From NCBI GenBank assembly GCA_905181865.1, contig CAJIZG010000003.1, positions 124,001-188,000 of the forward strand: a stretch of DNA of 64,000 nucleotides. The letters are read 5' to 3'. The position numbers and the translations under genes are program-made. Each line of letters begins with the position of its first letter. Positions within the stretch are counted from its first letter, which is position 1. Under the pieces are notes generated by a model that was not told where the DNA came from, did not search any database, and saw only the letters and a list, made by a program, of their open reading frames with translations. The stretch comes from Urechidicola croceus. GTDB lineage: Bacteria; Bacteroidota; Bacteroidia; Flavobacteriales; Flavobacteriaceae. Positions 36,463 through 44,982 of this stretch are shown in pieces.

Positions 36463-37602
36463 TTACGAAAACATATCTTTTACTTTTTCAAAAAAAGATT
36501 TATCTGATTTTGAGGGATTTGGAGCGAAATTATCATCACTAATATTTTTATCAAAAAACTGTTTTTGCTCTTTTGAAAGACTTTGTGGAGTCCAAACATT
36601 AATATGAACTAATAAATCACCCGTACCATATCTTTCTATACTCGGCAACCCTTTCCCTCTAAGTCGTAAAATCTTACCAGATTGAGTTCCCGCATCTAAT
36701 TTAATCTTTACTTTTCCAGATACTGTTTCTATCTCTTTACTTTCGCCTAAAACTGCCTCAGAAAAATTTATATATAAATCATGATGTAAATTCATCCCTT
36801 CTCTAGTTAACCTATCATGTGGAACTTCTTCGATCAATACGATTAGATCTCCAGCTATAGAATTCTTACCTGCAGCCTCATTTCCTTTTCCAGTTACCTT
36901 TAATTGCACACCGTCTGAAATTCCTGCTGGAATTTTAATTGAAACGGTTTCTTCTTCCTGAACTAATCCATTGGCATCCGAACCTTTTGGGCGGTTATCA
37001 ATAGATTGTCCTGCTCCTTGACAAGTAGGACAGGTAGCCGCTGTTTGCATACGTCCTAAAATAGTATTAGTCACACGCATTACCTGTCCTTGACCATTAC
37101 ATGTAGTACATGTAGTGAAAGTCACACCGTCGGCTTGAACTTTACGCTTAACTTTTACTTTCTTTTCTACACCGTTTGCAATATCCTCTAATGTGATTTT
37201 TACTCGAATACGCATATTACTCCCTTTCGCTCTTGACGTTCGGCCGCCACCGCCACCAAAACCTCCACTTCCTCCTCCGCCAAAAATGTCTCCAAATTGA
37301 CTAAAGATATCATCCATATTCATTCCGCCACCGCCGAATCCACCACCGCCGAATCCGCCAGCACCTCCACCACCATTTTCAAAAGCAGCATGTCCATACC
37401 GATCATAACGCGCTTTTTTATCATCATCACTTAAAACCTCATACGCCTCTGCAGCTTTCTTAAAGTTCTCCTCAGCAGATTTATCATCAGGATTTTTATC
37501 AGGATGAAATTTAATTGCTTTTTTTCTGTATGCCTTTTTAATCTCGGCTGCAGAAGCCTTTTTATCTATTTCTAATACTTCGTAAAAATCTTTTTTTGCC
37601 AT
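36463..37602 (-). CDS. dnaJ: Chaperone DnaJ with half of the zinc-binding domain
   Basis: J domain with HPDKNP near residue 33, a Gly/Phe-rich linker (about 70-125), then the cysteine-rich region, and two C-terminal substrate domains. Bacterial DnaJ normally has four CxxCxGxG motifs; here only motifs 2 and 3 (CTTCNGQG and CPTCQGAG) are kept, while the places of motifs 1 and 4 read VQADGVTF and PKGSDANG. So zinc centre 1 is lost and centre 2 stays. The start is ATG at 37602 ([10 protein letters not shown]); an 18-codon upstream extension in frame does not match the family. It follows grpE by 73 bp. Confidence 0.95.
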   Translation of the reverse strand: MAKKDFYEVLEIDKKASAAEIKKAYRKKAIKFHPDKNPDDKSAEENFKKAAEAYEVLSDDDKKARYDRYGHAAFENGGGGAGGFGGGGFGGGGMNMDDIFSQFGDIFGGGGSGGFGGGGGRTSRAKGSNMRIRVKITLEDIANGVEKKVKVKRKVQADGVTFTTCTTCNGQGQVMRVTNTILGRMQTAATCPTCQGAGQSIDNRPKGSDANGLVQEEETVSIKIPAGISDGVQLKVTGKGNEAAGKNSIAGDLIVLIEEVPHDRLTREGMNLHHDLYINFSEAVLGESKEIETVSGKVKIKLDAGTQSGKILRLRGKGLPSIERYGTGDLLVHINVWTPQSLSKEQKQFFDKNISDDNFAPNPSKSDKSFFEKVKDMFS

Positions 37603-37675
37603 TAGTTGTATGCTAATTGTCCTCGTGAAAAAAGTGAAGTAATCTTCAAAATTCACACTTCACAAAGACGTTAAA

Positions 37676-38203
37676 TTATTGTCCTATTATTACTTTTGGG
37701 AAACGGATTGTTTTATCACCAAGTTTATATCCTTTTTCTACAACATCAACAATCTTGCCTTTCAAGTCATCACTTGGTGCAGGTATTTGCGTAATTGCTT
37801 CGTGAATTTCTGCATCAAAAACATCACCTGCTTTTACTTCAATCGTACTTAACCCTTTTTGAGTAAGTGTCGTATTTAGTTTGAAATTAATTAATTCCAT
37901 TCCTTTTAACAACTCTTTGTCCTTTACCTTTTTTATCTCAGCTAAACCTCTGTCAAAATCATCTATAATTGGCAATAAAACTGTCATTAATTCTTGATTG
38001 GCAGTTTTAAATAATTCAATACGCTCTTTACTCGTTCTCTTTTTATAATTTTCAAATTCTGCAAACAAACGTAAAAACTTATTCTTCTCTTGAGATAATT
38101 GCTCTTCAACAGTGGGTTCTACTGCCATTTCGTGCTTTTCTTCTTGGGCTTGCTCTTCTCCTTTTATCTCTTTATCTTCTGTATTTTCTTTAGTCTCACT
38201 CAT
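37676..38203 (-). CDS. grpE: Nucleotide exchange factor GrpE
   Basis: 175 residues from the ATG at 38203: an acidic disordered start (ENTEDKEIKGEEQAQEE), a long coiled-coil helix (EEQLSQEKNKFLRLFAEFEN, YKKRTSKERIELFKTANQEL) and the beta domain with GDVFDAEIHEAITQIPAP and VVEKGYKLGDKTIRFPKV. It exchanges ADP for ATP on DnaK. The frame extends 38 codons upstream, but that part is basic, unlike GrpE, and overlaps the promoter. Same transcript as dnaJ. Confidence 0.95.
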   Translation of the reverse strand: MSETKENTEDKEIKGEEQAQEEKHEMAVEPTVEEQLSQEKNKFLRLFAEFENYKKRTSKERIELFKTANQELMTVLLPIIDDFDRGLAEIKKVKDKELLKGMELINFKLNTTLTQKGLSTIEVKAGDVFDAEIHEAITQIPAPSDDLKGKIVDVVEKGYKLGDKTIRFPKVIIGQ

Positions 38204-38240
38204 AATATAATTACTATAAAATAATTTTAAATTATATTTG

Positions 38241-38248
38241 CAAAAGTA
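38241..38248 (-). promoter_or_regulatory. Putative -7 box of grpE-dnaJ
   Basis: TACTTTTG on the minus strand, 37 bp before the grpE ATG, with TTG about 21 bases further upstream. A second TATATTTG on the plus strand abuts it (38233-38240), so the site is nearly symmetrical. Confidence 0.5.
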
Positions 38249-38287
38249 CTGCCATTTAAATAATAATGTCAACTTGTCACAAAAAAA

Positions 38288-38313
38288 TCTCAAACCGAAT
38301 TCACAGTTTGAGA
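38288..38313 (-). terminator. Terminator after murA
   Basis: TCTCAAAC and GTTTGAGA with a 10-base loop and seven T following on the minus strand, 24 bp past the murA stop. Confidence 0.85.
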
Positions 38314-38337
38314 CCAATATATCATACTAAAATTGTA

Positions 38338-39645
38338 TTAATCTACTCGTTTAATTTTTGCACCAACCGAAACCAATCGCTCTACAATATTTTGATACCC
38401 TCTATCTATTTGCTCAATATTATGAATTGTACTGGTTCCATCTGCAGATAAGGCCGCTATCAGTAATGAAATCCCTGCTCTAATATCTGGAGATACCATA
38501 GTTGTAGCATTTAAACTTGACGTATGATTCATACCAATAATAGTAGCTCTATGCGGATCACATAAAATCACCTTTGCTCCCATATCAATTAATTTATCTA
38601 CGAAGAACAACCGACTCTCAAACATTTTTTGATGAATTAGGACACTTCCTTTTGCTTGCGTTGAAACCACCAAAGCAATACTCAATAAATCAGGCGTAAA
38701 TCCAGGCCATGGAGCATCAGAAACTGTTAAGATTGATCCGTCAATATAATTTTGTATTTCATATTCCTTTTGAGATGGAATATAAATATCGTCCCCTCTT
38801 CTTTCTAGGTTGATTCCTAATTTTTGAAAAACTCTTGGGATTTGACCTAAATTATCCCAACTTACATCTTTAATCGTTAATTCAGATTTAGTCATCGCTG
38901 CCATTCCAATCCAACTGCCAATTTCAATCATATCAGGTAGAATTCTGTGTTTACAACCACCTAGTGATTTCACTCCTTCTATAACCAACAAGTTAGAACC
39001 AACACCACTAATCTCTGCACCCATAGAATTCAACATTTTACATAACTGCTGAATATATGGTTCACAAGCTGCATTATAAATTTTTGTCGTTCCAGTAGCC
39101 AATACAGCCGCCATAATAATATTCGCCGTTCCTGTAACGGAAGCTTCATCCAATAACATGTCTGCTCCAAACAATTCGTCTGCCTCTACACCATAAAAAC
39201 GCTCCTTTTTTTTGAAGCGAAACTTCGCTCCCAAACTCATAAATCCTTCAAAATGCGTATCTAGTCGTCTCCTCCCTATTTTATCACCACCCGGACGAGG
39301 AATGTATCCCTTTCCGAAACGCGCTAGCAATGGGCCAACGATCATAATAGAACCTCTCAAGGAACTCCCATCTCGTTTAAATTCTTCTGATTCTAAATAA
39401 GATAGGTTGATCTTATCAGCCTCAAATGAGTAACTATCGTCTGCAAATTGTTCAATTTTTACACCTAGTTCACCTAGTATAAAAATCAATTTATTAACAT
39501 CTATAATGTTCGGAATGTTACTAATTATTACTTTTTCTGAAGAAAGAAGTACAGCGCAAATTACTTGTAATGCTTCGTTTTTAGCGCCTTGTGGATGAAT
39601 TTCACCATGAAGCCTATGACCTCCTTCAATTACAAATGATGCCAT
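38338..39645 (-). CDS. murA: UDP-N-acetylglucosamine 1-carboxyvinyltransferase (MurA, Asp type)
   Basis: First committed step of peptidoglycan synthesis: adds enolpyruvate from PEP to UDP-GlcNAc. 435 residues with the KNEAL substrate Lys near 22, the inside-out barrel repeats, and the DAPWPGFTPDL segment near 310 with the catalytic Asp. The active-site loop reads IPRPGGDKIGRRRLD: the Cys115 of E. coli MurA, which fosfomycin alkylates, is Asp121 here. It is 3 bp from the DUF4290 gene and ends at a terminator. Confidence 0.96.
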   Translation of the reverse strand: MASFVIEGGHRLHGEIHPQGAKNEALQVICAVLLSSEKVIISNIPNIIDVNKLIFILGELGVKIEQFADDSYSFEADKINLSYLESEEFKRDGSSLRGSIMIVGPLLARFGKGYIPRPGGDKIGRRRLDTHFEGFMSLGAKFRFKKKERFYGVEADELFGADMLLDEASVTGTANIIMAAVLATGTTKIYNAACEPYIQQLCKMLNSMGAEISGVGSNLLVIEGVKSLGGCKHRILPDMIEIGSWIGMAAMTKSELTIKDVSWDNLGQIPRVFQKLGINLERRGDDIYIPSQKEYEIQNYIDGSILTVSDAPWPGFTPDLLSIALVVSTQAKGSVLIHQKMFESRLFFVDKLIDMGAKVILCDPHRATIIGMNHTSSLNATTMVSPDIRAGISLLIAALSADGTSTIHNIEQIDRGYQNIVERLVSVGAKIKRVD

Positions 39646-39648
39646 AAA

Positions 39649-40302
39649 CTATCGTGTCTTTTTTCTGTAATTTTTTTGATTCTTATGATGACCAGAATGT
39701 TTTTGAGTCTTCTGATTTTTATATGCTGGTTTCTTACGAATTAACAATTCACTATCGGCCAATTTGTCTCCATTTTCCCTTAAGTCGATCTCTCCATTCG
39801 TTAAATCAAATAAGTGGTTGAATATAACTCTATCGTCTACAGTGTCCTTATTCCAATTCAAGTAGCATTTTTTCATATGATTTGCAATCACGTATGTCAA
39901 TCCTTCTCGTGGTTCTCCTTCTTCCCAAGAAAGTACAACGTCAATCATCGTCTGGATATTGTTTCCATAGAAACGATATTTTGAAGCCGATTTAGGGTAC
40001 GGTAATGATTCTGGCTTTTCTGAAAGTTCTTCTTTTGAAGGTTTTGGATATGGTGATTCTGCCTCTAATTTAAAATCAGAAATAATAAATAACTGATCCC
40101 ATAACTTATGTTTAAAGTCAGGCACATCGCGCAAATGAGGTTGTAAATTACCCATTACGTTAACAATGGATTTTGCCATTTTATTACGTTCCTCAGCATC
40201 TTCTAAAGCCACACAATGATCTACTAATTTCTGTATATGTCTTCCATATTCTGGAATGATCAAGTTTGATCTTTCTGAATTATATTCTATCTCAAATGTC
40301 AT
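39649..40302 (-). CDS. DUF4290 family protein
   Basis: 217 residues. Core FEIEYNSERSNLIIPEYGRH, then VNVMGNLQPHLRDVPDFKHK, is the DUF4290 signature found next to murA in many Bacteroidota. The C-terminal 35 residues are a very basic Lys/His/Asn/Gln tail, which suggests nucleic-acid or ribosome contact. No function is established. It precedes murA by 3 bp and almost certainly shares its message. Confidence 0.9.
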   Translation of the reverse strand: MTFEIEYNSERSNLIIPEYGRHIQKLVDHCVALEDAEERNKMAKSIVNVMGNLQPHLRDVPDFKHKLWDQLFIISDFKLEAESPYPKPSKEELSEKPESLPYPKSASKYRFYGNNIQTMIDVVLSWEEGEPREGLTYVIANHMKKCYLNWNKDTVDDRVIFNHLFDLTNGEIDLRENGDKLADSELLIRKKPAYKNQKTQKHSGHHKNQKNYRKKTR

Positions 40303-40412
40303 ATTTTCTCTATTGAAGTTTATCTATCCCTATCGAATAAATATAATTGTGCAAAGTACGTCAATTCAGTTAATTTCACAATAAAATTATTTAGAATCCT
40401 ACCTCACCATTC

Positions 40413-42758
40413 TTATCCAAGAATCTTAAGTTTAGCAAATTGAAGCAATAAATTTTTATTTCCGAAATTTTCAAACTTAATTTCTGCTTTCTTATTTGGA
40501 CCTGCCCCTTCCATACGTATCACTTCCCCCTTGCCGAATCGCTGATGTTCTACAATATTACCAACAATAACAGCGCTATCAAATAAATTAGACGGTGTCT
40601 CATTTAACGTAGCATTCGAAATCTTTTTTAAATTCTTTGGAGTTGCAAAATTCTTCTTCTCAATAAGCTTCGGCTTTTGATTTGGTTTTGGAATAGTTCT
40701 TCTATTCATTGGCTTTTTAAATCGAACTGTACTTTGCGGAGTTTGATCAAAAATGTCATCAGGAATAAATCTATTTTCAGAAATTTTTCTCTTTGGAGTC
40801 AAGTATTCTAAATACTTCTCGTCGATTTCTTCTAAAAAACGACTAGGCTCACAATCCACCAATTTCCCCCATCTATAGCGCGTTTCTGCATAACTTAAAT
40901 ATGCTTCTTGCTCTGCTCTTGTCAAAGCAACATAAAATAAACGACGTTCCTCTTCTAGTTCACTACGAGTATTCATACTCATAGCAGAAGGAAATAACGT
41001 TTCTTCCAACCCAACGATATAGACGATGGGATATTCCAATCCTTTTGACAAGTGAATTGTCATCAATGAAACACGCGGCTTATCATCTTTATTTTCATTG
41101 TCCAAATCTGTGGCAAGTGCAACATCTTCCAAGAAAAAAGCCAAAGAAGCATCTTCTTCTTTTTCTTTTTGAACCGTTATAAAATCTTTTATTCCGTTCA
41201 TTAACTCTTGTACGTTCTCCACCCTACTCACAGCTTCTGGAGTTCCATCTGTCTCTAAGTCTTTGATAATCTTAGCTGTTTTCAATACCAATTCAGCGAC
41301 TTCAAAAGCATCTTTTGTTTGAGCCTCAATTTGAAAATGACGAATCATATTTGAAAAATCCATCAATTTCATACGTGTACCTGAATTTAATTTAAGATCA
41401 ACTTTATCTAAATTCTGAATAATTTCAAAAATGGACTTCCCGTAGTGATTAGCTGCCACCGCCAATTTATCTATAGTGGAAGTGCCAATACTTCTTTTAG
41501 GGTAATTGATAACACGTTTTAGCGCCTCTTCATCATTTGGGTTAATCAACAAACGCAAATAACCCAACGTATCTTTAATTTCTTTTCTCTGATAAAAAGA
41601 AAGGCCTCCATACATTCTATAATCAATACCCTGTTTTCGCAAAGCATCTTCTATGGCGCGAGACTGTGCATTTGTTCTATATAAAATTGCAAACTGATTA
41701 TTGTCCAGTTGTTTATTCATACTATTCTCAAAAATAGATGCTGCAACGAATCTCCCCTCTTCAGCTTCAGAATAAGTCCGCATTACTTTCACCTTCGAAC
41801 CTGCATCATTCTCTGTCCAGATCTCCTTATCTAATTTGGTTTTATTTTTTTCGATAATACTATTTGCCGCTTCAACAATGGTACTTGATGAACGGTAATT
41901 TTGCTCCAACTTAAAAATACTCACATCTGGATAATCCTTTTGAAAACTCAATATGTTTTGAATATTTGCACCCCTAAAGGCATATATACTCTGTGAATCA
42001 TCACCAACCACACAAATATTTTGAAATCGATCTGCCAATGCCTTTACAATCAAATATTGAGAGTGATTCGTATCTTGGTACTCATCTACCAATATATATC
42101 GAAAACGATCTTGGTATTTTGCCAATACTTCTGGAAAGCGGCTCAACAACTCATTTGTACGTAGCAACAAATCATCAAAATCCATGGCTCCAGATTTAAA
42201 ACAGCGATCTACATAGTGCTTATAGACCTCCCCCATTTTAGGTCGATTTGCCATTTTGTCGGCCTCTTGTAAGTCTGAATTATTATGGTAAGCTCGAACT
42301 GTAATTAAACTGTTTTTAAATGAAGAAATTCTATTTAGTACCTGTTTTGTTTTATAATGATCCTTTTCTAATCCCATTTCTTTGATTATTGACGACAATA
42401 ATCTTAAAGAGTCTTGTGTATCGTAAATCGTAAAATTGGACGGAAATCCTAAATGATGCCCCTCAGATCTTAATATTCTTGCAAAAACGGAGTGAAAAGT
42501 ACCCATCCAAAGGTTTTTAGATTCGCTTGAGCCAACCACTTTTCCAATACGCTTTTTCATTTCTCGCGCCGCCTTATTGGTAAAAGTCAGGGATAAAATA
42601 TTAAAGGAATCTATACCTTGCCGCATTAAATGGGCTATTCTAAATGTGAGTACACGTGTTTTTCCTGAACCGGCTCCCGCAATAATAATCATCGGACCAC
42701 TCTTGTGAATAACAGCTTCTTTTTGAGCTTCGTTAAGGGAATCTAAATAATCTGACAC
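40413..42758 (-). CDS. ATP-dependent DNA helicase of the UvrD/PcrA family
   Basis: 781 residues with superfamily-1 motifs: Q motif LNEAQKEAV near 8, motif I IAGAGSGKTRV near 29, Ia LTFTNKAAREMKKRI near 58, II ILVDEYQDTN near 225, III VVGDDSQSIYAFRGA near 253, IV EQNYRSS, V LMTIHLSKGLEYPIV near 560, and VI FYVALTRAEQ near 610. The C-terminal 75 residues hold the RNA-polymerase-binding Tudor-like part (VGNIVEHQRFGKGEVIRMEG). Acts in nucleotide-excision and mismatch repair. Single gene. Confidence 0.95.
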   Translation of the reverse strand: MSDYLDSLNEAQKEAVIHKSGPMIIIAGAGSGKTRVLTFRIAHLMRQGIDSFNILSLTFTNKAAREMKKRIGKVVGSSESKNLWMGTFHSVFARILRSEGHHLGFPSNFTIYDTQDSLRLLSSIIKEMGLEKDHYKTKQVLNRISSFKNSLITVRAYHNNSDLQEADKMANRPKMGEVYKHYVDRCFKSGAMDFDDLLLRTNELLSRFPEVLAKYQDRFRYILVDEYQDTNHSQYLIVKALADRFQNICVVGDDSQSIYAFRGANIQNILSFQKDYPDVSIFKLEQNYRSSSTIVEAANSIIEKNKTKLDKEIWTENDAGSKVKVMRTYSEAEEGRFVAASIFENSMNKQLDNNQFAILYRTNAQSRAIEDALRKQGIDYRMYGGLSFYQRKEIKDTLGYLRLLINPNDEEALKRVINYPKRSIGTSTIDKLAVAANHYGKSIFEIIQNLDKVDLKLNSGTRMKLMDFSNMIRHFQIEAQTKDAFEVAELVLKTAKIIKDLETDGTPEAVSRVENVQELMNGIKDFITVQKEKEEDASLAFFLEDVALATDLDNENKDDKPRVSLMTIHLSKGLEYPIVYIVGLEETLFPSAMSMNTRSELEEERRLFYVALTRAEQEAYLSYAETRYRWGKLVDCEPSRFLEEIDEKYLEYLTPKRKISENRFIPDDIFDQTPQSTVRFKKPMNRRTIPKPNQKPKLIEKKNFATPKNLKKISNATLNETPSNLFDSAVIVGNIVEHQRFGKGEVIRMEGAGPNKKAEIKFENFGNKNLLLQFAKLKILG

Positions 42759-43065
42759 AAGCTTATATTTTGGAGATTCTTCTTCACCTTTGGTTTATCA
42801 GAATGACAAAGGGGAAATGCCATCTTGATCCGCGTTTGGCGTATAAAGATCTCAGTTTAAAAGTTCAAAAATACAGCTCCACTCGATGTATTACAATAAA
42901 AGTTATTGACAATATTGCCTTTTACATTTATCAATTTAAATCTTTACATATCTTTGAATCTAAAAGAAATATAGATATGCATGGTATGAAACATTCATAT
43001 CTAAAAATCGAGTCACAAAGAATGACTATTAGGCGTAAACTATAGAACAAAATAAATACATTCAG
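42759..43065. other. Gene-free stretch between the helicase and the oxidoreductase
   Basis: A 91-codon frame (42770-43045, plus) exists but has no recognisable domain or ribosome site and its composition is poor, so I leave it out as a gene. The left part (TTATCAGAATGACAAA) resembles flavobacterial intergenic repeats, though only one copy is present here. Divergent promoters for both neighbours must lie in this region. Confidence 0.4.
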
Positions 43066-44088
43066 ATGAAAGCAGCCGTTTTAGTAAAATTTGGAGCTAT
43101 TGAAAACGCCTTTGAAATTAGAGAAATCCCCAATCCAATGTTGAAAGATGGACAAGTTTTGATTCAGACTGAAGGTTTTGGACTCAACTACGCAGATATT
43201 TTGGCCATTCAAGGTGATTATAAAGATTGTCCGCCCCTACCTGCAATCATAGGATATGATGTTGTTGGAAATATCATAGAAACCAAAGGTGATTGTGGAA
43301 CTTTAAAAACTGGAGATCGTGTTACTGCGATGAGTCGCTTTGGCGGTTATGCGGAATTTGCTGCTACCGAAAGTTCTGCTTGCGCTATTATTAAAAAAGA
43401 TTTTGAAATGGGAAAGGCAATGGCTTTAACTACCCAATATAGTACTGCTGAATATTGTTTTAATGAAGTGCAAAATTTACATAAAGGAGATGCCGTTTTA
43501 ATTCATGCCGCGGCTGGAGGCGTCGGAACTGCTTTAGTTCAAATGGCCTTAGATAGAGGTTGTACTATATTTGGTACTTGTGGCTCTGATGAGAAAGTTG
43601 AATATTTAAAATCAATTGGCGTTCATCATCCTATTAATTACAGAAAACAAGATTTTTTTGAGGTCATTAAAAATATGATTGGCTCTAAAGGCTTGGATGC
43701 CGTTTTCGATGCTGTAGGTGGAAAATCAGTTAAGAAAGGATTTCAACTGCTCGGTACTGGCGGCAGAGTTATTGTATTTGGAGGAGCGAGTATGACCGAT
43801 ACTACTATTATTGGCAAAATTAAAACCCTTCTTGGCTTCGGGTTTTATCACCCCATTCTCTTTTTAATGAAATCAACTGCAATCATTGGTGTGAATATGT
43901 TACGCATTGGAGATGATAGACCTGACGTCTTGAAAAGGTGTCTAAATAGTGTTATTAGTCAATTAGATTCTGGGATACTAGACCCAAAGGTTTCTAAGGT
44001 TTTTAATAGTAAGGAGCTAACAGAAGCCCTTTACTTTTTGAAAAGCAGAAAATCTATTGGAAAAATTTCTATTCGTTGGAATTCATAA
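43066..44088 (+). CDS. Medium-chain oxidoreductase (quinone oxidoreductase / VAT-1-like)
   Basis: 340 residues of the zinc-free MDR group: GroES-like N-terminal part (GFGLNYADILAIQGDYKDCP then IIGYDVVGNIIE), then a Rossmann fold with HAAAGGVGTALVQMA near 150 and the NADP-turn GTCGSDEKVEYLKSIG near 175. No catalytic-zinc Cys/His set is present, as expected for quinone reductases. It reduces quinones or enals with NADPH; substrate not known. The loop GKIKTLLGFGFYHPILFLMK resembles the membrane-facing segment of VAT-1. A small membrane-protein gene follows 38 bp later. Confidence 0.88.
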   Translation: MKAAVLVKFGAIENAFEIREIPNPMLKDGQVLIQTEGFGLNYADILAIQGDYKDCPPLPAIIGYDVVGNIIETKGDCGTLKTGDRVTAMSRFGGYAEFAATESSACAIIKKDFEMGKAMALTTQYSTAEYCFNEVQNLHKGDAVLIHAAAGGVGTALVQMALDRGCTIFGTCGSDEKVEYLKSIGVHHPINYRKQDFFEVIKNMIGSKGLDAVFDAVGGKSVKKGFQLLGTGGRVIVFGGASMTDTTIIGKIKTLLGFGFYHPILFLMKSTAIIGVNMLRIGDDRPDVLKRCLNSVISQLDSGILDPKVSKVFNSKELTEALYFLKSRKSIGKISIRWNS

Positions 44089-44126
44089 ATTAAAGCTGAT
44101 TATATTTACATTTTTAAATCATATCA

Positions 44127-44648
44127 ATGGAAGACATTATTTTTGACCTAATCCCATATATTATTCCATCTATTATAACTGGGTTTGTCTCCTATTATTT
44201 TTTTAACACCTATGTCCAAAGTGAAAATAGACGGCAAAAAATAGAGTTGATTCGCGATAGAAAAAAAGAAATACTTCCCATAAGATTGCAAGCTTACGAG
44301 CGTCTAACGTTGTTTATGGAACGTATCAGTCCTTCAAAATTAGTACTTCGAATTACACCTACATCTGATGATATAGAGCTCTATGTTCAAAAATTGCTTA
44401 TTAGCATAGAACAAGAATTCGAACACAATCTTTCACAACAGATCTATGTTTCAGAATCTTGCTGGAATGCATTAATTGCTTCTAAAAATGCAACGCGAAA
44501 CTTGATCATCTCTAGTTCTAAAGAACCTAAATTATTTGATGCTAATCAATTGAGAGAAAATATTCTAAAAAAGATGACTGACACCAACCCACCTTCTAAT
44601 ACAGGCATGGCTTTCATAAAAGAAGAAGTGAAAGAATTGTATTTATAA
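44127..44648 (+). CDS. Small membrane-anchored protein of unknown function
   Basis: 173 residues. One N-terminal membrane helix (IPYIIPSIITGFVSYYFF) is followed by a soluble charged helical domain (QKIELIRDRKKEILPIRLQA, YERLTLFMERISPSKLVLRI) with likely coiled coil. The ILPIRLQAYERL stretch looks conserved from other flavobacteria, but I know no function. Orientation in the membrane is probably N-out, domain in the cytoplasm. It ends just before the riboswitch-led operon. Confidence 0.7.
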   Translation: MEDIIFDLIPYIIPSIITGFVSYYFFNTYVQSENRRQKIELIRDRKKEILPIRLQAYERLTLFMERISPSKLVLRITPTSDDIELYVQKLLISIEQEFEHNLSQQIYVSESCWNALIASKNATRNLIISSSKEPKLFDANQLRENILKKMTDTNPPSNTGMAFIKEEVKELYL

Positions 44649-44673
44649 TCACTTATATTTTGTAGTTTCGCAC

Positions 44674-44846
44674 CGATTTTGGTACTGTTTTTCATTACTG
44701 AAGAATAGTTTAAAAGGGAATCTAGTGTAAATCTAGAACTATACCCGTAGCTGTAAACTCTTTACAACTTTTAACAAACTTGATCCACTGTTCGCGAATG
44801 GCGTATGGGAAGGAAGTTAAAAGTAGAGTAAGTCAGAAGACCTGCC
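44674..44846 (+). promoter_or_regulatory. Cobalamin (B12) riboswitch
   Basis: Standard landmarks appear in order: TTTTGGTACTG, AAAAGGGAATCTAGTGTAAA, CCCGTAGCTGTAA, a CCACTG B12-box element, TATGGGAAGGAAGTTAAAAG, and AGTCAGAAGACCTGCC at the 3' end. It precedes the TonB receptor start by about 140 bp, leaving room for an expression platform; the segment 44860-44890 (TTTCGGGTGAAAAGTTATG) is part of it. High adenosylcobalamin is expected to shut the operon. A TATATTTTG-like -7 box lies just upstream (44654). No other gene lies in 44649-44982. Confidence 0.95.
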
Positions 44847-44982
44847 CTTATCCATGTATAATCTGAACTTTCGGGTGAAAAGTTATGACGTACAAGATAG
44901 CAGTCTATGACGATAGTCTTCATATTTTGTGTTTTATTATTCTCTCAGGGTTCAAAATATTTAATCATTAAAATAAATAATT

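Noticed and set aside
42770-43045. 91-codon plus-strand frame between the helicase and the oxidoreductase
   Set aside because: No domain, no ribosome site, and a composition typical of random frames in AT-rich DNA; it fills the divergent promoter gap.
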